Source of the DNA: Phallusia mammillata
Lineage: Eukaryota; Chordata; Ascidiacea; Phlebobranchia; Ascidiidae
Reading direction: 5' to 3'
Length of the DNA stretch: 64,000 nt
NCBI GenBank assembly: GCA_003260075.1
Contig: QLIY01000303.1
Coordinates: forward strand, 100,303 to 164,302
Shown here one piece after another: positions 1 through 23,000 of the stretch (positions are counted from its first letter, which is position 1; the number at the start of each line of letters is the position of its first letter). The position numbers and the translations under genes are program-made. Below the pieces are notes generated by a model. The model saw only the letters and a list, made by a program, of their open reading frames with translations. It did no database searches and was not told the origin of the DNA.

Positions 1-176
1 NNNNNNNNNNNNNNNNNNNNNNNNNNNNNNNNNNNNNNNNNNNNNNNNNNNNNNNNNNNNNNNNNNNNNNNNNNNNNNNNNNNNNNNNNNNNNNNNNNNN
101 NNNNNNNNNNNNNNNNNNNNNNNNNNNNNNNNNNNNNNNNNNNNNNNNNNNNNNNNNNNNNNNNNNNNNNNNNNNN
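1..176. other. Assembly gap (run of N)
   Basis: Unknown bases. The tandem repeat that follows starts directly at the gap edge, so the gap probably lies in further copies of that repeat. Confidence 0.95.
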
Positions 177-640
177 TTTACGTTTCGGGGGCCTGTGGGT
201 GAACCGCTGGGTAATTCGGGGTCAAACTTCTGGAGGATCAAGTTTGGATTAATAACTAACATATGTCCAAATTTGAATAAATTTGAAGCACTCTTTCTTT
301 ACCAAACCAGCGTTACAAACCAGCGTTAAAAATTTTACGTTTTCGGGGCCTGTGGGTGAACCGCTGGGTCATTCAGGGTCAAACTTCAGGAGGATCAAAT
401 TTTGGTTAATAACTAACATCTGACAAAATTTAAACAAATTTGAAGCACTCTTTCTTGACCAAACGCATATAACAAACCATGTTTTAAAAACTTTGCATTT
501 TGGGGGCCTGTGGGTGAACCGCTGGGTAATTCGGGGTCAAACTTATGGAGGATCAAATTCGGGCTAATAACTAACATCTGTGCAAATTTGAAGCACTCTT
601 TCTTAACCAAACGCGTCTAACAAGCCAGCGTTAGACAGAA
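177..640. repeat. Tandem repeat, about 155-bp unit, three visible copies
   Basis: Three diverged copies start near 177, 333 and 490. Each carries the landmarks GGGGCCTGTGGGTGAACCGC, GGTCAAACTT, TAATAACTAACAT and TTTGAAGCACTCTTTCTT in the same order. The array abuts the N gap, so its true length is unknown. No coding potential is visible. Confidence 0.85.
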
Positions 641-973
641 AAAAAATACGGACAAAAACAATATGTGTCCCCTTCAGGGAAGGGGACCCATAATTACCAC
701 TTGCAGTGCAGCTTTTGACTGTTTGCAAAAATCGTCCCCTATTCTATTTTCTTGTTTTAAAGTTCAAGGCAATCGCCTCTTCAGAACATTTGTCGTCAAA
801 TTATGTGACTCACATGTCTTTTCAGGCATTGGGAATCATGTGCATTAATTCGCATAGCACATTTTAAAATGTAAATTTTACTTGCTGGTACTTGAAATCC
901 GGGTTCTTCGATATACCTATTTTACAGTTCCTTAATAAGTGTACAATTGAGGCTGCATGTAATTTTGCCCTTA
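641..973. other. No gene seen
   Basis: AT-rich stretch without a convincing exon. A short motif around GGGGACCCATAATTA (about 680) recurs near 13480, so part of it may be an old dispersed repeat. Confidence 0.4.
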
Positions 974-1390
974 CAAATTGTTAGTGATGGGACGGGTACC
1001 CGGTACTCGGTATCGAACGATTTCAGTGGTATCGATACTCGTACTCGGTATCGAAATATTTTGTCTCAGTTTTCGATACCAAATGCCGGTATACATCATA
1101 AGAATATGGGCAACTTTTTGCCAATATTTCCTTCGGACAGCACAAAATCGGGAAAAATTTCCGCAAGGTTATGTATATATTTTTCGCTATCATGTGGTGA
1201 TTACATTTTTCGGCGGGTGTGTGTGCACGCCTGTACCACGGCCATGGTAGATAATTTGTCCAGTGATATACCACACTATACTTAAGTACTCGGTAATCGT
1301 ACTCGGTATCGAAGGTATTTTAACGTGGTACTCGTACTCGGTATCGGTACTCGCTTAAAAATCTGGTATCGTCCCATCACTACAAATTGT
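974..1390. mobile_element. hAT-like MITE with 8-bp target duplication
   Basis: A 401-bp element (982-1382) begins TAGTGATGGGAC and ends GTCCCATCACTA, perfect 12-bp terminal inverted repeats. It is flanked by CAAATTGT at 974-981 and 1383-1390. The subterminal parts are rich in GTACTCGGTATCG-type repeats on both arms. There is no transposase, so it is non-autonomous. Eight-base duplications and this end sequence fit the hAT superfamily. Confidence 0.88.
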
Positions 1391-1553
1391 AACTGTTTTA
1401 CAATAGACAATTTAAAATAAACAAGAAGCACTTGCAGGCACAAATAAATTATCAAGGCATCGAAATACATAAAATGGCAGAAATTAAAAACAACATGTAC
1501 ACAAGCACGATGAGAGACAAAAATGAGATAAAGGTGAACGACTAAGAAAACAT

Positions 1554-1559
1554 TTTATT
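1554..1559 (-). terminator. Polyadenylation signal of EGLN
   Basis: AATAAA on the minus strand, about 145 bases past the predicted EGLN stop, in an AT-rich 3' UTR. Confidence 0.55.
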
Positions 1560-1702
1560 GAAATCAGTAATATAGATGTGTTTTCTGTACATAATACTGT
1601 CAAGCAGTAGGGCTTTACAATTGTAACTCGTGAACTGCTACATTGTTGATTTCTTGGATGAAAACACTTTCTATTTTCCAGGTATGGAATTCATCATCCA
1701 GT

Positions 1703-3744
<2,042 letters not shown>

Positions 3745-3984
3745 AATTAGACATCCCTTGTCTGGTCACAACATCACCTCTTATGGCGCACCATTGTTTT
3801 TTCAACACAAAATGATTGTCAACAGCAATATGACTATATATAGGTTCCTGCTGATCAGAGGAACAAACAAGAAAACAATACTTCAGCAAAACATAAACTT
3901 TGTTTTAAAAAGTGTGAAGTTTAGGTATGGATGGTTGCCAACCTTCCCTTATTTCAGAGCACATTCTTTTTACTCTGCTCTATA

Positions 3985-4403
3985 TTTTGTTGGGGTGACA
4001 CTAAAACGTTGAATGGGCGGGACGTCGCGGAAATCGCTCAATATCGGGTAAATTGCTGACGGTTAGTGCTATTAGGGTTAGGTTGAGGTTTTATAATAGT
4101 ATATGAATCAAAAAATGTCCCTGCCTAAAACTTATTCAACTATTTCCTGACATTAGGCCAAAATGCTATGGCGGGACGTCGCGGGAGATGGCGGGACGTT
4201 TCGGGCGCGGAATGTAGTGTTCGGCGGAATTTTTTTTAATGATTTACTATTATAAAACCTTATCCCAACCTTAATAGCTCCAACCGTCAGCAATTTAACC
4301 CGATATTTAGAGGTTTTCACGACGTCCCGCCATCTCCCGCGACGTCCCGCCCTCCATTCCACCCATCCCGCCCATTCAGCGTTTTAGTGTCACCCTTTTG
4401 TTG
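3985..4403. mobile_element. hAT-like MITE with long inverted repeats and perfect TSD
   Basis: Element 3993-4395 starts GGGTGACACTAAAACG and ends CGTTTTAGTGTCACCC-like sequence. The inverted repeats continue inward with GGGCGGGACGTCGCGG blocks. Perfect 8-bp duplication TTTTGTTG lies at 3985-3992 and 4396-4403. The interior carries a GCTGACGGTTAGTGCTATTA block related to other MITEs here. It lies just upstream of EGLN. Confidence 0.88.
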
Positions 4404-5554
4404 TTCTTGTCAAGGTTTAAAATGACAATTGATTCGTAAAAAATGTGTAATACCATTTTATTCTACGAGTTTATATTATCTAATAGCCAAAATTAAAGAA
4501 ACAAATTATCTTTTTAAATTAAAAATAAATTTTCTTTTTTTCATGTAAAGGCTTGTTTAAAAACTTTAAAGATGACACCAATTTTTGGCTAAATGAATAC
4601 TTTAGTGCAAGTTTACCTAACTAGGTTACTTAATGGCAAATCAGAAATATATTTTGGCCACAAGCATACCATCTGGTCTCCTTCATCCTAAATGCCAAAA
4701 ATATCCTTTTTTTGAAAAAAACATGGCAAGCTATCAGTCCATGTCACCTAAAATATCCAACATCGGGGTTTGAAATGTGTGAACAAACAGCGTATTACAG
4801 TTCTAAATCCAACTTCTTATCATAACTTTCGTGAATTTAAGGTTTCGTTTTGTTCAAAAATGCAGACCCATTTTGTACACGCAATGACCTTCTCGTTAGC
4901 ACTGCCGTGATTAGATAAATCTGTTTGCAAATTCATGAGGCAATTTATAGTAATTCGATAATAGTACACTCCATTTACCAATTCACATACATCACGTTTA
5001 CCAAGTTTTACGTTATGTAACAAATCAGGCGCTACTTATCCGGATAAAATTTTATCCGGTGTACTACAAACTTCATTAAATTTTGACTCATTCTGTCCCC
5101 CAAAATCAAGAAAGTTGTGTTTTAGCAGTTTTTTTCTACCGTGCAAGTATTCAGCACAAAAAATTTGCAAAACTGTGTAAATAAATGACTTCAGTGGAAA
5201 AGAGGGCCCATAAAATTTAATATTAGGCCAGTTTATAAATGACATGTGTATAAATAGTCTAACTTCTTTGCCCTTGCAAAACGTTTAGGTTTGAAACCGA
5301 ATCAGCCAAGAATTTCACAAAATAACGATAGCGTTGTTTTAAGTGGCGTTTTATTAATACCAGGCGTCCATTACAGTAAACTGCGACATCACGTAAACCA
5401 TATCCTATCTTTGTCTGACTGCAACAGAAAACGACATAGTCAACTCATAACAATGTCGGAAATTACAATCATATAAAAATATCAACTAAAACTAAAGGCA
5501 TTCCGATGATGTCAGAAACTACTTGAGTTGCGACAAAACTTAAAAAACGCAGAC

Positions 5555-5716
5555 TCATTGCGCTTCTCTTTCGTGAGTTTGCGGTGTTACCATAAAAAGA
5601 ACAGGAGGTTCAGCGTTACTTTTCGCTGGGATACCTTTTCTAGTTGCCGCTGTGGTGGTTTTCACTTCTCCGCTGGCAGTCCGGTACAGCAGCTTGTCAG
5701 TGCCGTTTTCTTGCAT
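5555..5716 (-). CDS. Possible small hypothetical coding exon
   Basis: A minus-strand frame starts with ATG at 5716 and runs about 53 codons (MQENGTDKLLYRTASGEVKT...). Its composition is polar and balanced, unlike the AT-rich frames around it. Possible donors lie inside it (G/GTATCC and ATG/GTAACA). A strong acceptor (TTTTCTGTTGCAG) lies downstream near 5432, where phase 0 would add a few residues to a stop. I do not recognise the product. It could be a real short gene or chance. Confidence 0.2.
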   Translation of the reverse strand: MQENGTDKLLYRTASGEVKTTTAATRKGIPAKSNAEPPVLFMVTPQTHEREAQ

Positions 5717-7061
5717 CCGGAAGCTTTTAACAGTAAATTTAATAAAAACCCTTTACGCTAGCATAAGCAGCTACAGTGCTCGTCCCATTCTGCACGTAAG
5801 CAATGGCTTGACTGTTTGAACAACCCGGCGTTCACACGATCAGTACACCACGGGCTCGGACTAGACATCCACGTTCAAGCCCAGTACAAAGCAGAATTGT
5901 TATTTGCACAATTGATTTCAAGTTCCCAATACACGTAATGCAAACAAACAAGGCTAACTGACTGCTTACGCCCCGACTAAAACGACTTACGAACGTTTAC
6001 GTATCAAAGGAAGTAATATATATCGCTGCAACTTGGCTATGCACTTACTGGTATAGAGTTACCATAGTGGGTGCACGAAAACGCAAAAATTATACAAATT
6101 ATTAGGAAAGAAACTGTTTTTCGGTTGGTAATGGCAAATGTATCCGAATGCTTAAAATACGTAAGTTTATATTTTTTTAAATTGCAAAACTGATTTTGTA
6201 TTCAGAATTAAGGACCAAATCAGTTTCGGTTTCAAGTTAAAAAAAATTGACCTTTGTTCAACCACCTTTTATGTAATAATCTTTATCAAACACATTGCAA
6301 GTGATCAAAGTTGTAGGTTTACATTGACTACGTGCATTTGGGTAATGAGTAGGCTACAGGCGTGTCAGGAATGTTGGCTCAACCGCAGCGAACCAAAGGT
6401 AAATTCTGATGTTATTCATTATCAGACAAAGAATTTAACACGTTTACTACTAACTCTTTAAATAAATATCGCAGTTATTAGATTTTTGCTAAACTTATTT
6501 TTTGTCGGTTAACTACGTGATGTAGAACGAACAAAATCAGTACATTTTTAGTTCATTCATTCAACTGCTCTTTGAACAGACCGACAAGGTCCAACCTTTG
6601 GGCGTCCATTTAAAATTCGCTTATAAATTTGCACCTACACGACAAAACATGTTTTTTGGGGTTTGCTAATTTGCATATTTCTTTCAAGTATATTTGATCT
6701 CTATTGAAAAACTTTTTGTAACCTAAGGAATCTCCCGCAGACAATAGAATGTAAAAAAGAAAGATTCTTGCTTCTTATCAGTAGTATAACACGTATAATA
6801 CTGATCTCTATTGGTTAGTAAGTTGGTCTTGACAAAATCTATAGATATAAGACTTTCTGCATTTGGATTACACAACATACGTGTAGGAGGAAGTTTAGTT
6901 CTTTTTCCTTGATAGCAAATCCACGTGTTATTTTTGATTATAGAATATTTGGTTCAATTGATATTTGAGGGATTCGCACTGTTTTTTTCACAACCCAATT
7001 ACGTAATACTGTTTTTAAATATCATCAAAAGTACAGTTTGGCTTCCAAAGAGCCTGTTGAA

Positions 7062-7067
7062 TTTATT
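7062..7067 (-). terminator. Possible DDX23 polyadenylation signal
   Basis: AATAAA on the minus strand, about 260 bases beyond the DDX23 stop codon. Confidence 0.4.
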
Positions 7068-7325
7068 CGCGCCAATTTCACAACAGTCAAGCTGAGGAAC
7101 ATTACCGTCGAGAGGCAAAGAAAAAAACACAATAACAAATGTTTCACGGTTTTGCACAAGACGCGGGGTCGATTTCTTCACAAGGAATATCGCTGGGGAA
7201 AGGTTACCCCGCAAATCCTCTTCATTTTTGTACGAAAACCTATAGCCCGGGCCTAAAAAGAATATACAGCTTAAAACATTGGTTTTACACTGGTTTGTTT
7301 AAATGTTATTACCGCTAGGTGGCGA

Positions 7326-16050
<8,725 letters not shown>

Positions 16051-17898
16051 GACTTTGAAAAGTTGATCTGCAAAGTGCAAACCTTACTGGAAAAGATCAA
16101 AACAAAACGTTTTGCTTGCGCACTGCAAAATTAGCAGGTGTTGCCCAAACATAGAAATCAAAAATAAGTTTAAGTCACTGATCTCTATGGGGATTTCTGT
16201 CATACGCGCAAGTCTTTACGTGTGTATTTTAAGATATCATGTAAATTAGTTAAACAGCCAAACAGGATGTTTTGATGTGTAACAACTAAATGTTTGTATC
16301 TAAACTTACTGTTGAAATCTTTTTAGGGAACTGCAATAACCGGGCAAAAGCACACTCTGGAGAGAATGTTTAAGAATGGCAGCAATTCGACAATCTTTCA
16401 TTTCTACTAGCTATTGATTTTATACCACGAGCTAAGTAGAAAACGAATGACTGCCGATTGAATATTTTGAGATTAGGTTTGGATTAGTCAGCACAAATTT
16501 ATGGGACATCCGATTAAAGGAAAATACAAGGTTCTTCAGCCGCAATCACTAATGCAGCGAAGGTAAGGCGATGCAAATTTCCTAAATCGATTGTCCTGTC
16601 GGACTTAAAATGTATTGCTTTTCCTTCCATGAAATGTTGTAGAGTTTCGACGCAGTGTGGGTAGGCCTACACTTCGTAGAGGTGTAGACAAACACCTATC
16701 GCAAAAGGTTTAAATTTTGCAGAAGTTTAACGCTGTTTAATTAGTTCTTTAGATCAGACAACACGAAATGTAAAAAGTAAGGTATCTTACATTTTAAATC
16801 GAATCTGTTAATCTTATGATTTTGGAATTTCATGCATATGCAACAGAATTTTATAACCTGTTTGTTAATGTCTTCAATGCTATTCGGTATTGTTAGTTAG
16901 TTCAAGAAACCTTCATAGGTAGACAAGCAGTGAATGTAAAAAAAACAGGTGATGTAGGAGTTTAAGTTCAATTCAAACGTAGTGACAAATTGCCAGTTTG
17001 TATTATTTTTAAGCTAATTGAAACTTGATTTTTATTTGAAGTTTAAACACACTGAAGAATATGATACGACAAAAATGGGCATTTTAAAGCATAAATTAAT
17101 GGATGTAAAATATTGGTGTACAATCAATTATATGCCTCAGTGGCAATCAAGGTTGGGTTATAGAGGCAGTGAAAGGAAGGACAAGGCTTTAATTGAAAGT
17201 GAATAAATAATTTAATACAAGCTATTTTTCAATCATGCAATTAATTCAGGGTCTACTGATCAGTTATGTAACTCAATGTGCTGCCAAGTTTGCTTGTTGA
17301 AAATACGAATAGAACGTATAAAAATATTAACAAATTTGTCTATAGTGTAGATTAGAGCAAGAAAGTTAAGTAAATGTTGCATAATTTACAGACCTGAACG
17401 TAAGGTCTCGCAAAAGACAAACTTTAATTAGGGTGAAATAAATAAGGCTTGAAATGCGTAATGATATAAAGCGCATAACAGTCAGATGTTTTTTTGCGAG
17501 CACAAGGTTTTAAAATATTTAACATAGCGTTTCATGCGTTTTATTGTACGAATTCAGGCATTGTCGAGGGCGACCGCCAAATAAACTTGTATAATGTCAG
17601 GTAACCAGGCTAAAGTATGATTACCTGTGATTTCAAAGTAATGAAAATGACCCTTTAAGTTGCAGTGATGATGGATACTATGCGTTTAGACATGTGCAGA
17701 AAAAAACTAATATATTCATAACTTATATCTAAAAATTGACTGGCATTCAAAGGAAACACTAACTTTAGTTAATTTTGTTGATGTGCTGTTTCCAAATTTT
17801 AAAGTCATTTACTTCATTTATCTTGTACAGATGAATACTTGGTGACAATAGATAGTTGATAAAATTTGTCGAAAATTTGGCACCACCACATTAACATA
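16051..17898. other. Divergent intergenic region, DDX23 and RGS promoters
   Basis: About 1.85 kb separates the two start codons, which point away from each other. The minus-strand sequence TTTGCACTTTGCAG just upstream of the DDX23 ATG (AG at 16068-16069) is a good splice acceptor, so DDX23 has either a 5' UTR intron or a trans-splice site here. No other gene is recognised. The short frame at 17018-17206 has no supporting feature. Confidence 0.5.
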
Positions 17899-20057
17899 AT
17901 GACTACAAATAATCCAAGAAGGGGCTCTCAATGGGCTCGATCAACCTGGAAAAGAGCTCTTGAGGGGGCCTTGATTTCGCCTTTGTTCGATGATGGCACC
18001 ATGATTATAAGTAGTGACCACAACGATGGAGTGTTGCTCAACGTACAAGCTCTTGACCAGGTAAACAGTGCAATCAATAATAATAAAAAAACGGTTACAG
18101 ATTACTGAGTTGATGGTCGACCACCTTTTTGCGCATATGCGGTTTCGTGTCTACAGCTACCCCTTTGTCGCATATGGTTGGTCCAATTGTCACAATCGCT
18201 TAATGGCATGGTAAAGCTGTAGCAGGTTAAGCATGAACTTATATTGTGCCCTTCACTATTATTAAGGCCTTGTTATATAGTGTACATATGTCGCTATCTG
18301 AATCTTGTTAAGCGAAATGATCTCAACTCAACTCAAACCATAAGAAACCGACAGGTCGGTCTAAACCGGTGGTTCCCAACCTTTTTTTGTCGCGACCCAA
18401 ATACTTCCCAAAATTTAGTTTTGTGGATTCTCGCGACCCATAAACATACATTCATACTATTTTGGGTTGATTTTTGTTTGTAAATCAGGAAAGCTTTTCG
18501 AAAATTACTGCGCCAATTTGAAAAATCAAATAATATTCGTTTATTTTTAACCGACTTAGAGCTGGTTCAAAGCATTATCAGCCAGACAACGCTTAACAGT
18601 GATCTCACACAAATATTATGACGTCACAATCAGAATTAACCACTACCATGCCAAATCGTCATGAAATTATTATTGGGCAACAATTTATGGCCTTGGGAAA
18701 TAATAAAATAACGCTACGAAACGAAGTCAAGGAGTAGATGCTTTTATTCCGACAAAAACAGGCGACCCAACAGAATTGTCAGGCGACCCAACTTTGGGTC
18801 GCGACCCATAGGTTGGGAAACACTGGTCTAAACTAATGTTCAAACTATCACAAAGGAAAACTTTTTGAATCCATTTAAACGGAGTTGCAATAAATGTACT
18901 GCGACTCGTTATAACCAAATGTATTCACTTTTTTCGCTGTAGCGAGTGATTTCCGATCTTGAGAACCCCCAACCATAATTGCAAAAATTCTTATAATAGG
19001 TTTTCATTACTGTAACCTGGTTAGGATAAATTAACGAGTTTATTGCAATCGATATTTTCACCGACATTCTTGCTAATTTTATGCAGGAAGAAGACAACAC
19101 AACAGGAAAAAACAAACAAGCTGATCAAGGTTTGCAGTTTCCGCCGCGGCAAAGCGTCCTTACTAGGGTAATTAAATTGTCTTGCCTGTATCTAGAATTA
19201 ACAACCATTTAATCTACTGCAATCCAATTAAAACCGGTTGCACAAGGTGTACAGTTAAATGGTAATTTGTGTAAAATGTTGTTTCTCCTTCTGATTACCA
19301 TAATGATGAATGACGGTAGGTTTCTAGCTGTAGGGCGTTGTGCCCTGGTGCCCTGGTGCGCCATTGAACCTGTATCGGTTTTATACTAGCACACCCGCCT
19401 TATAATGCCTGCACAACTAATATAATATAATGTTTTATTTTTACAGTACGTCGTTTAAATATTTTATGTAGGATCGTGTGCTTTGAGAAACTATTCCTTT
19501 ACAACATATGGGCTACTAGTTTTAAACAAAGAGAGCCGATAAAGTCGTACTAAATTTACAAAAATACTTACAAAAGTATATTTTTGACAAGAGAATTCAA
19601 AGGGTTCTGAATGAAAGTGTTTTCCTATTTGGTAAAAAATGTTAGTTTCTTACCAAAAAGGCACATATAAAAAAACTTGCTAGTTTCTCGTAAGTATAAT
19701 GGTTTGATAATGGAAAACCTACAATTTAATTTGCAACACTTTTGCTACACTGAGAAATAATATTTTGCTTTAAAACTGACATTTTACCACTATTGTGATT
19801 ACGAGAAATTCTATAGCTTTGCTACTAACTAACTGCTAAGTTATATAGAAATTTTAACTCAACTCAAATCAGTTTTAGTTCTTTTCTATTCTACAGCTTA
19901 CGGCCTTAATAGTTGAAATGCAGCACGCAAGTACGGGACTTCCAACCGTTATTCAGAGTTTTAAGGGAATTTGTGACACATCCAGTTGCCAGGCAACCTG
20001 TGGAATGAACGCACCTTGTGCAAAAACCGGTGTTCCCGACGCTTTTATGGCTTCTAC

Positions 20058-20096
<39 letters not shown>

Positions 20097-23000
20097 TATC
20101 CAATGGCTCACGACCACCCTTGACATAACGTCATATGGAGGTACGTAACAAGGCATGCTTCCCGTAAAAGTTTTTGGTTGTTTATATTTGCTTGGGTGTT
20201 TGCGGAGTTGCAAGTCGGGCCTGGTTCAGTCCAAATGAAACAGGTTTGTTTAGGCCGCAGCGGTTCTCAAACCGTTGTCCGCGGCCCGGAAAGCAATTTC
20301 GCGGGGACCGCTAAGAGCTTGAAGAATTTTCAAGTTATTTGCTGTGAGATTGTGCTATGAAAAAAAATAATTCAAAGTAGAACTTAAGATTAACGTTCTT
20401 TACTGAACAATGCTGTTTATCTAATCACACGAAATTAACATAAATAGAATTGTTCGCGCACAATCCTGATTTTTTAAAAACTCTATTCTGTGGAATGTAA
20501 GAAAATTGGCTATTGTTTCCACTAAATTTGTCGTTGTGTTTTATTTGTTTTGCGAAAACAAATGTTATTCGCTTTTATAAGCATCATTGGCTATTGTTTG
20601 TTAACTAGAATTTTAAGTTGGCGAAAATATACATAAAGCTGTATAGACCGCGAGTCCTCGAGATAGTGGAAAAAGAAGCGTTATGAACAAACTTTGGTTT
20701 GAGAACCACTGGATTAGGGCCCGACTCACTTGACCACATGTATGGTAATTTCACGTTGGTAATCACATTTTTAGCCTAATCGTTTAAAAAACTGTTAAAA
20801 AACAATTTCAGACTTCCAACTATGTTTCGACTTGTTAGTGCATAAGTGCGTGTATCTGTTACTATAGTTGAAACAAATGTACGAAATCAATCGTTGTACG
20901 CATCAAGGTAACTTGAACAGTACCTATCGCCAAGAGTAAAGCTCTTTTGTTAAATAAATTTATATACGTTTACGCACTATCTAAATGTATTAATAGTCAC
21001 AAAAACGAATTATAAGCAGCTTGTTCTGTGCAAAGATCAATAAATCAGTAAATTTTATTCATTTTGGTTACACTAGAAACCCACAAGAGAGATCCATCTC
21101 ATTGAAAAGAAACCCACAAGAGAGATCCAGGCTCATTGAAAAGACCATTACATTGGTTGAATATATCGATTTTTTTGTGGTGATTAATCACAAGTATTTG
21201 TTTTTACTAGAGGCCTGTCACCTGGCAACCATGATGTGCAGAATGGGGTTTATTTTTCCATGCACGACAGAGTGGAATGCGAGCGAACTAAGTGTTGGGG
21301 TTCAAGATGATAATGTCTTTTACCGATACCAGGTAATAATGCTTTTATTTAGCACAAAAAACGACAATACGGCCCCATAACTTTAAAACAGTTTGAAAAA
21401 CTGAATCCAGTTAAAGGCATGGTTTTCACATTGGCAAATGTTGGCAGTATGCGCATTCACCGGTAGAGCTACTAACCTTAGAACTCACGGTAGCCAGGTT
21501 TGCTTATTTCCGGTAGGTGGCGCATGCAAATATTTTAAATGCAGTTTGTGTAAAAAATCCCCGTGAAAAAAAAAAAAAAATGCTGACGGTTAGGGTTGTT
21601 AGGGTTTGTCTAAGGCAGTGGTTCTTAACCTTTTTGGTGTGGTTTCCCACTTAAGTAAATCACCAAGTTCGAATTTCCCCCTCTGTTATTTTTATAATGA
21701 TGTTTTGTGCCCAACATTAACAAAAACATATTCTTTAATCGAAACAATTTTGTGAAGCGATTTTGTCGGGACCTTAAAGGCATACTGCAATCTTATTTAG
21801 TTTAAATAGTGATTTCGTGAGAAAGTAAAGTCAGGTGGAATTTTGAAAAATCCCATGTGCTTGCATTAGTCGTTTATTGCATGACAATCAACAGATCAAA
21901 TGCATTGATTCGCGAACAATAACAAAGTCATTGATACTTTTAGCAATGTCTGTGACGTAACAAACGATTTTTTGGATTTTTTTGCGCCTTGTAAAACTAG
22001 GTGAAGTTAATCTTACATGTTGTTGCGGAAAATATTGTATTATAAATTAACTTTCAACGGTTAATTTCAACCCACGGGCCCGAGTTGGGTGACTTCTGAC
22101 TCACATAATTTCCCTCTAAAAACATTCAATTTTTCCCACCGGTTAAGAACTGGTCTAAGGTTTCATAATAATACTTACCAATAAAGTTAACCTAAAAACC
22201 CAGTTCTTTATATATTTTTTTTCCTAATCAGTCTAACTGTTAATTTAAATAACTGCACTCTTTACGCTATCTATCGGCATTTAGCAAACCTTTTCTGCTG
22301 TTAGTTTTAACGTTACTAGCTCCACCGCATTCACTTTGTGTTTGGTTGTGGATTCTAATGCCACTTACGTTTCTTTGAGCACGAAGCTTATTCGGCTACT
22401 TGATTAGCAATATCACTCACTTTTATGGCTCCAAACGTTAATTTGTTAAACAAATTTTCTCTTTGATTCACACTTGCCACATTAAAGTTATTGAATTGAC
22501 TCAAGTCGTATTCTGCAAAAGCTTGATTTAGGTCAATAACTTCAACTCGGACAGATGATCCGCATAGGTCTATTACAAAATAACTATTACTTTCATTTTG
22601 CACAGACACCCTACCATTGGCCTTCAGAAAATTTGGCTGCCACAGAAAATGACCACGGTAAGGCAAATTGAAATGCTTTAAACAAATTGCCAATTAGCAT
22701 TTTGTATTTGTAGCCTGTTATCTCCTTTCGAGAGAAATGAATCCAGATTTTGCTCCGTTGGATGAATACGAAACTGTAAGTTCGTGATCCATATGTGTAC
22801 TTCACATGTTGAAATACATGTTTTAAAGTTTGTCTTCAAATCAAAATGACTTAACTCAAGCTTTTTTGTGTAAAGAAATGCTTAGCTCACCTGGAAAAGA
22901 TGCTGAGTCATCAGTGGGGATTCAGCAATAGAGCAACAGCCGTCAAAGAAAAGTAGGTCACGTTTGACCAACGCTTTTTTATTAATTTAAATACAAATGT

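Larger units (their letters stand above)
4404..7325. other. Gene-poor interval between EGLN and DDX23
   Basis: No recognised family. Short open frames on both strands are scattered here. The most coding-like is the minus-strand frame at 5555-5716, listed separately. The part from about 7040 to 7325 is probably the DDX23 3' UTR. Confidence 0.4.

Noticed and set aside
6970-7256. Plus-strand open frame of about 95 codons with varied composition
   Set aside because: It overlaps the probable DDX23 3' UTR, has no recognisable motif and no clear start; likely chance.
17018-17206. 62-codon frame between DDX23 and RGS
   Set aside because: No domain, no splice partner, AT-rich; the divergent promoter region is a better explanation.
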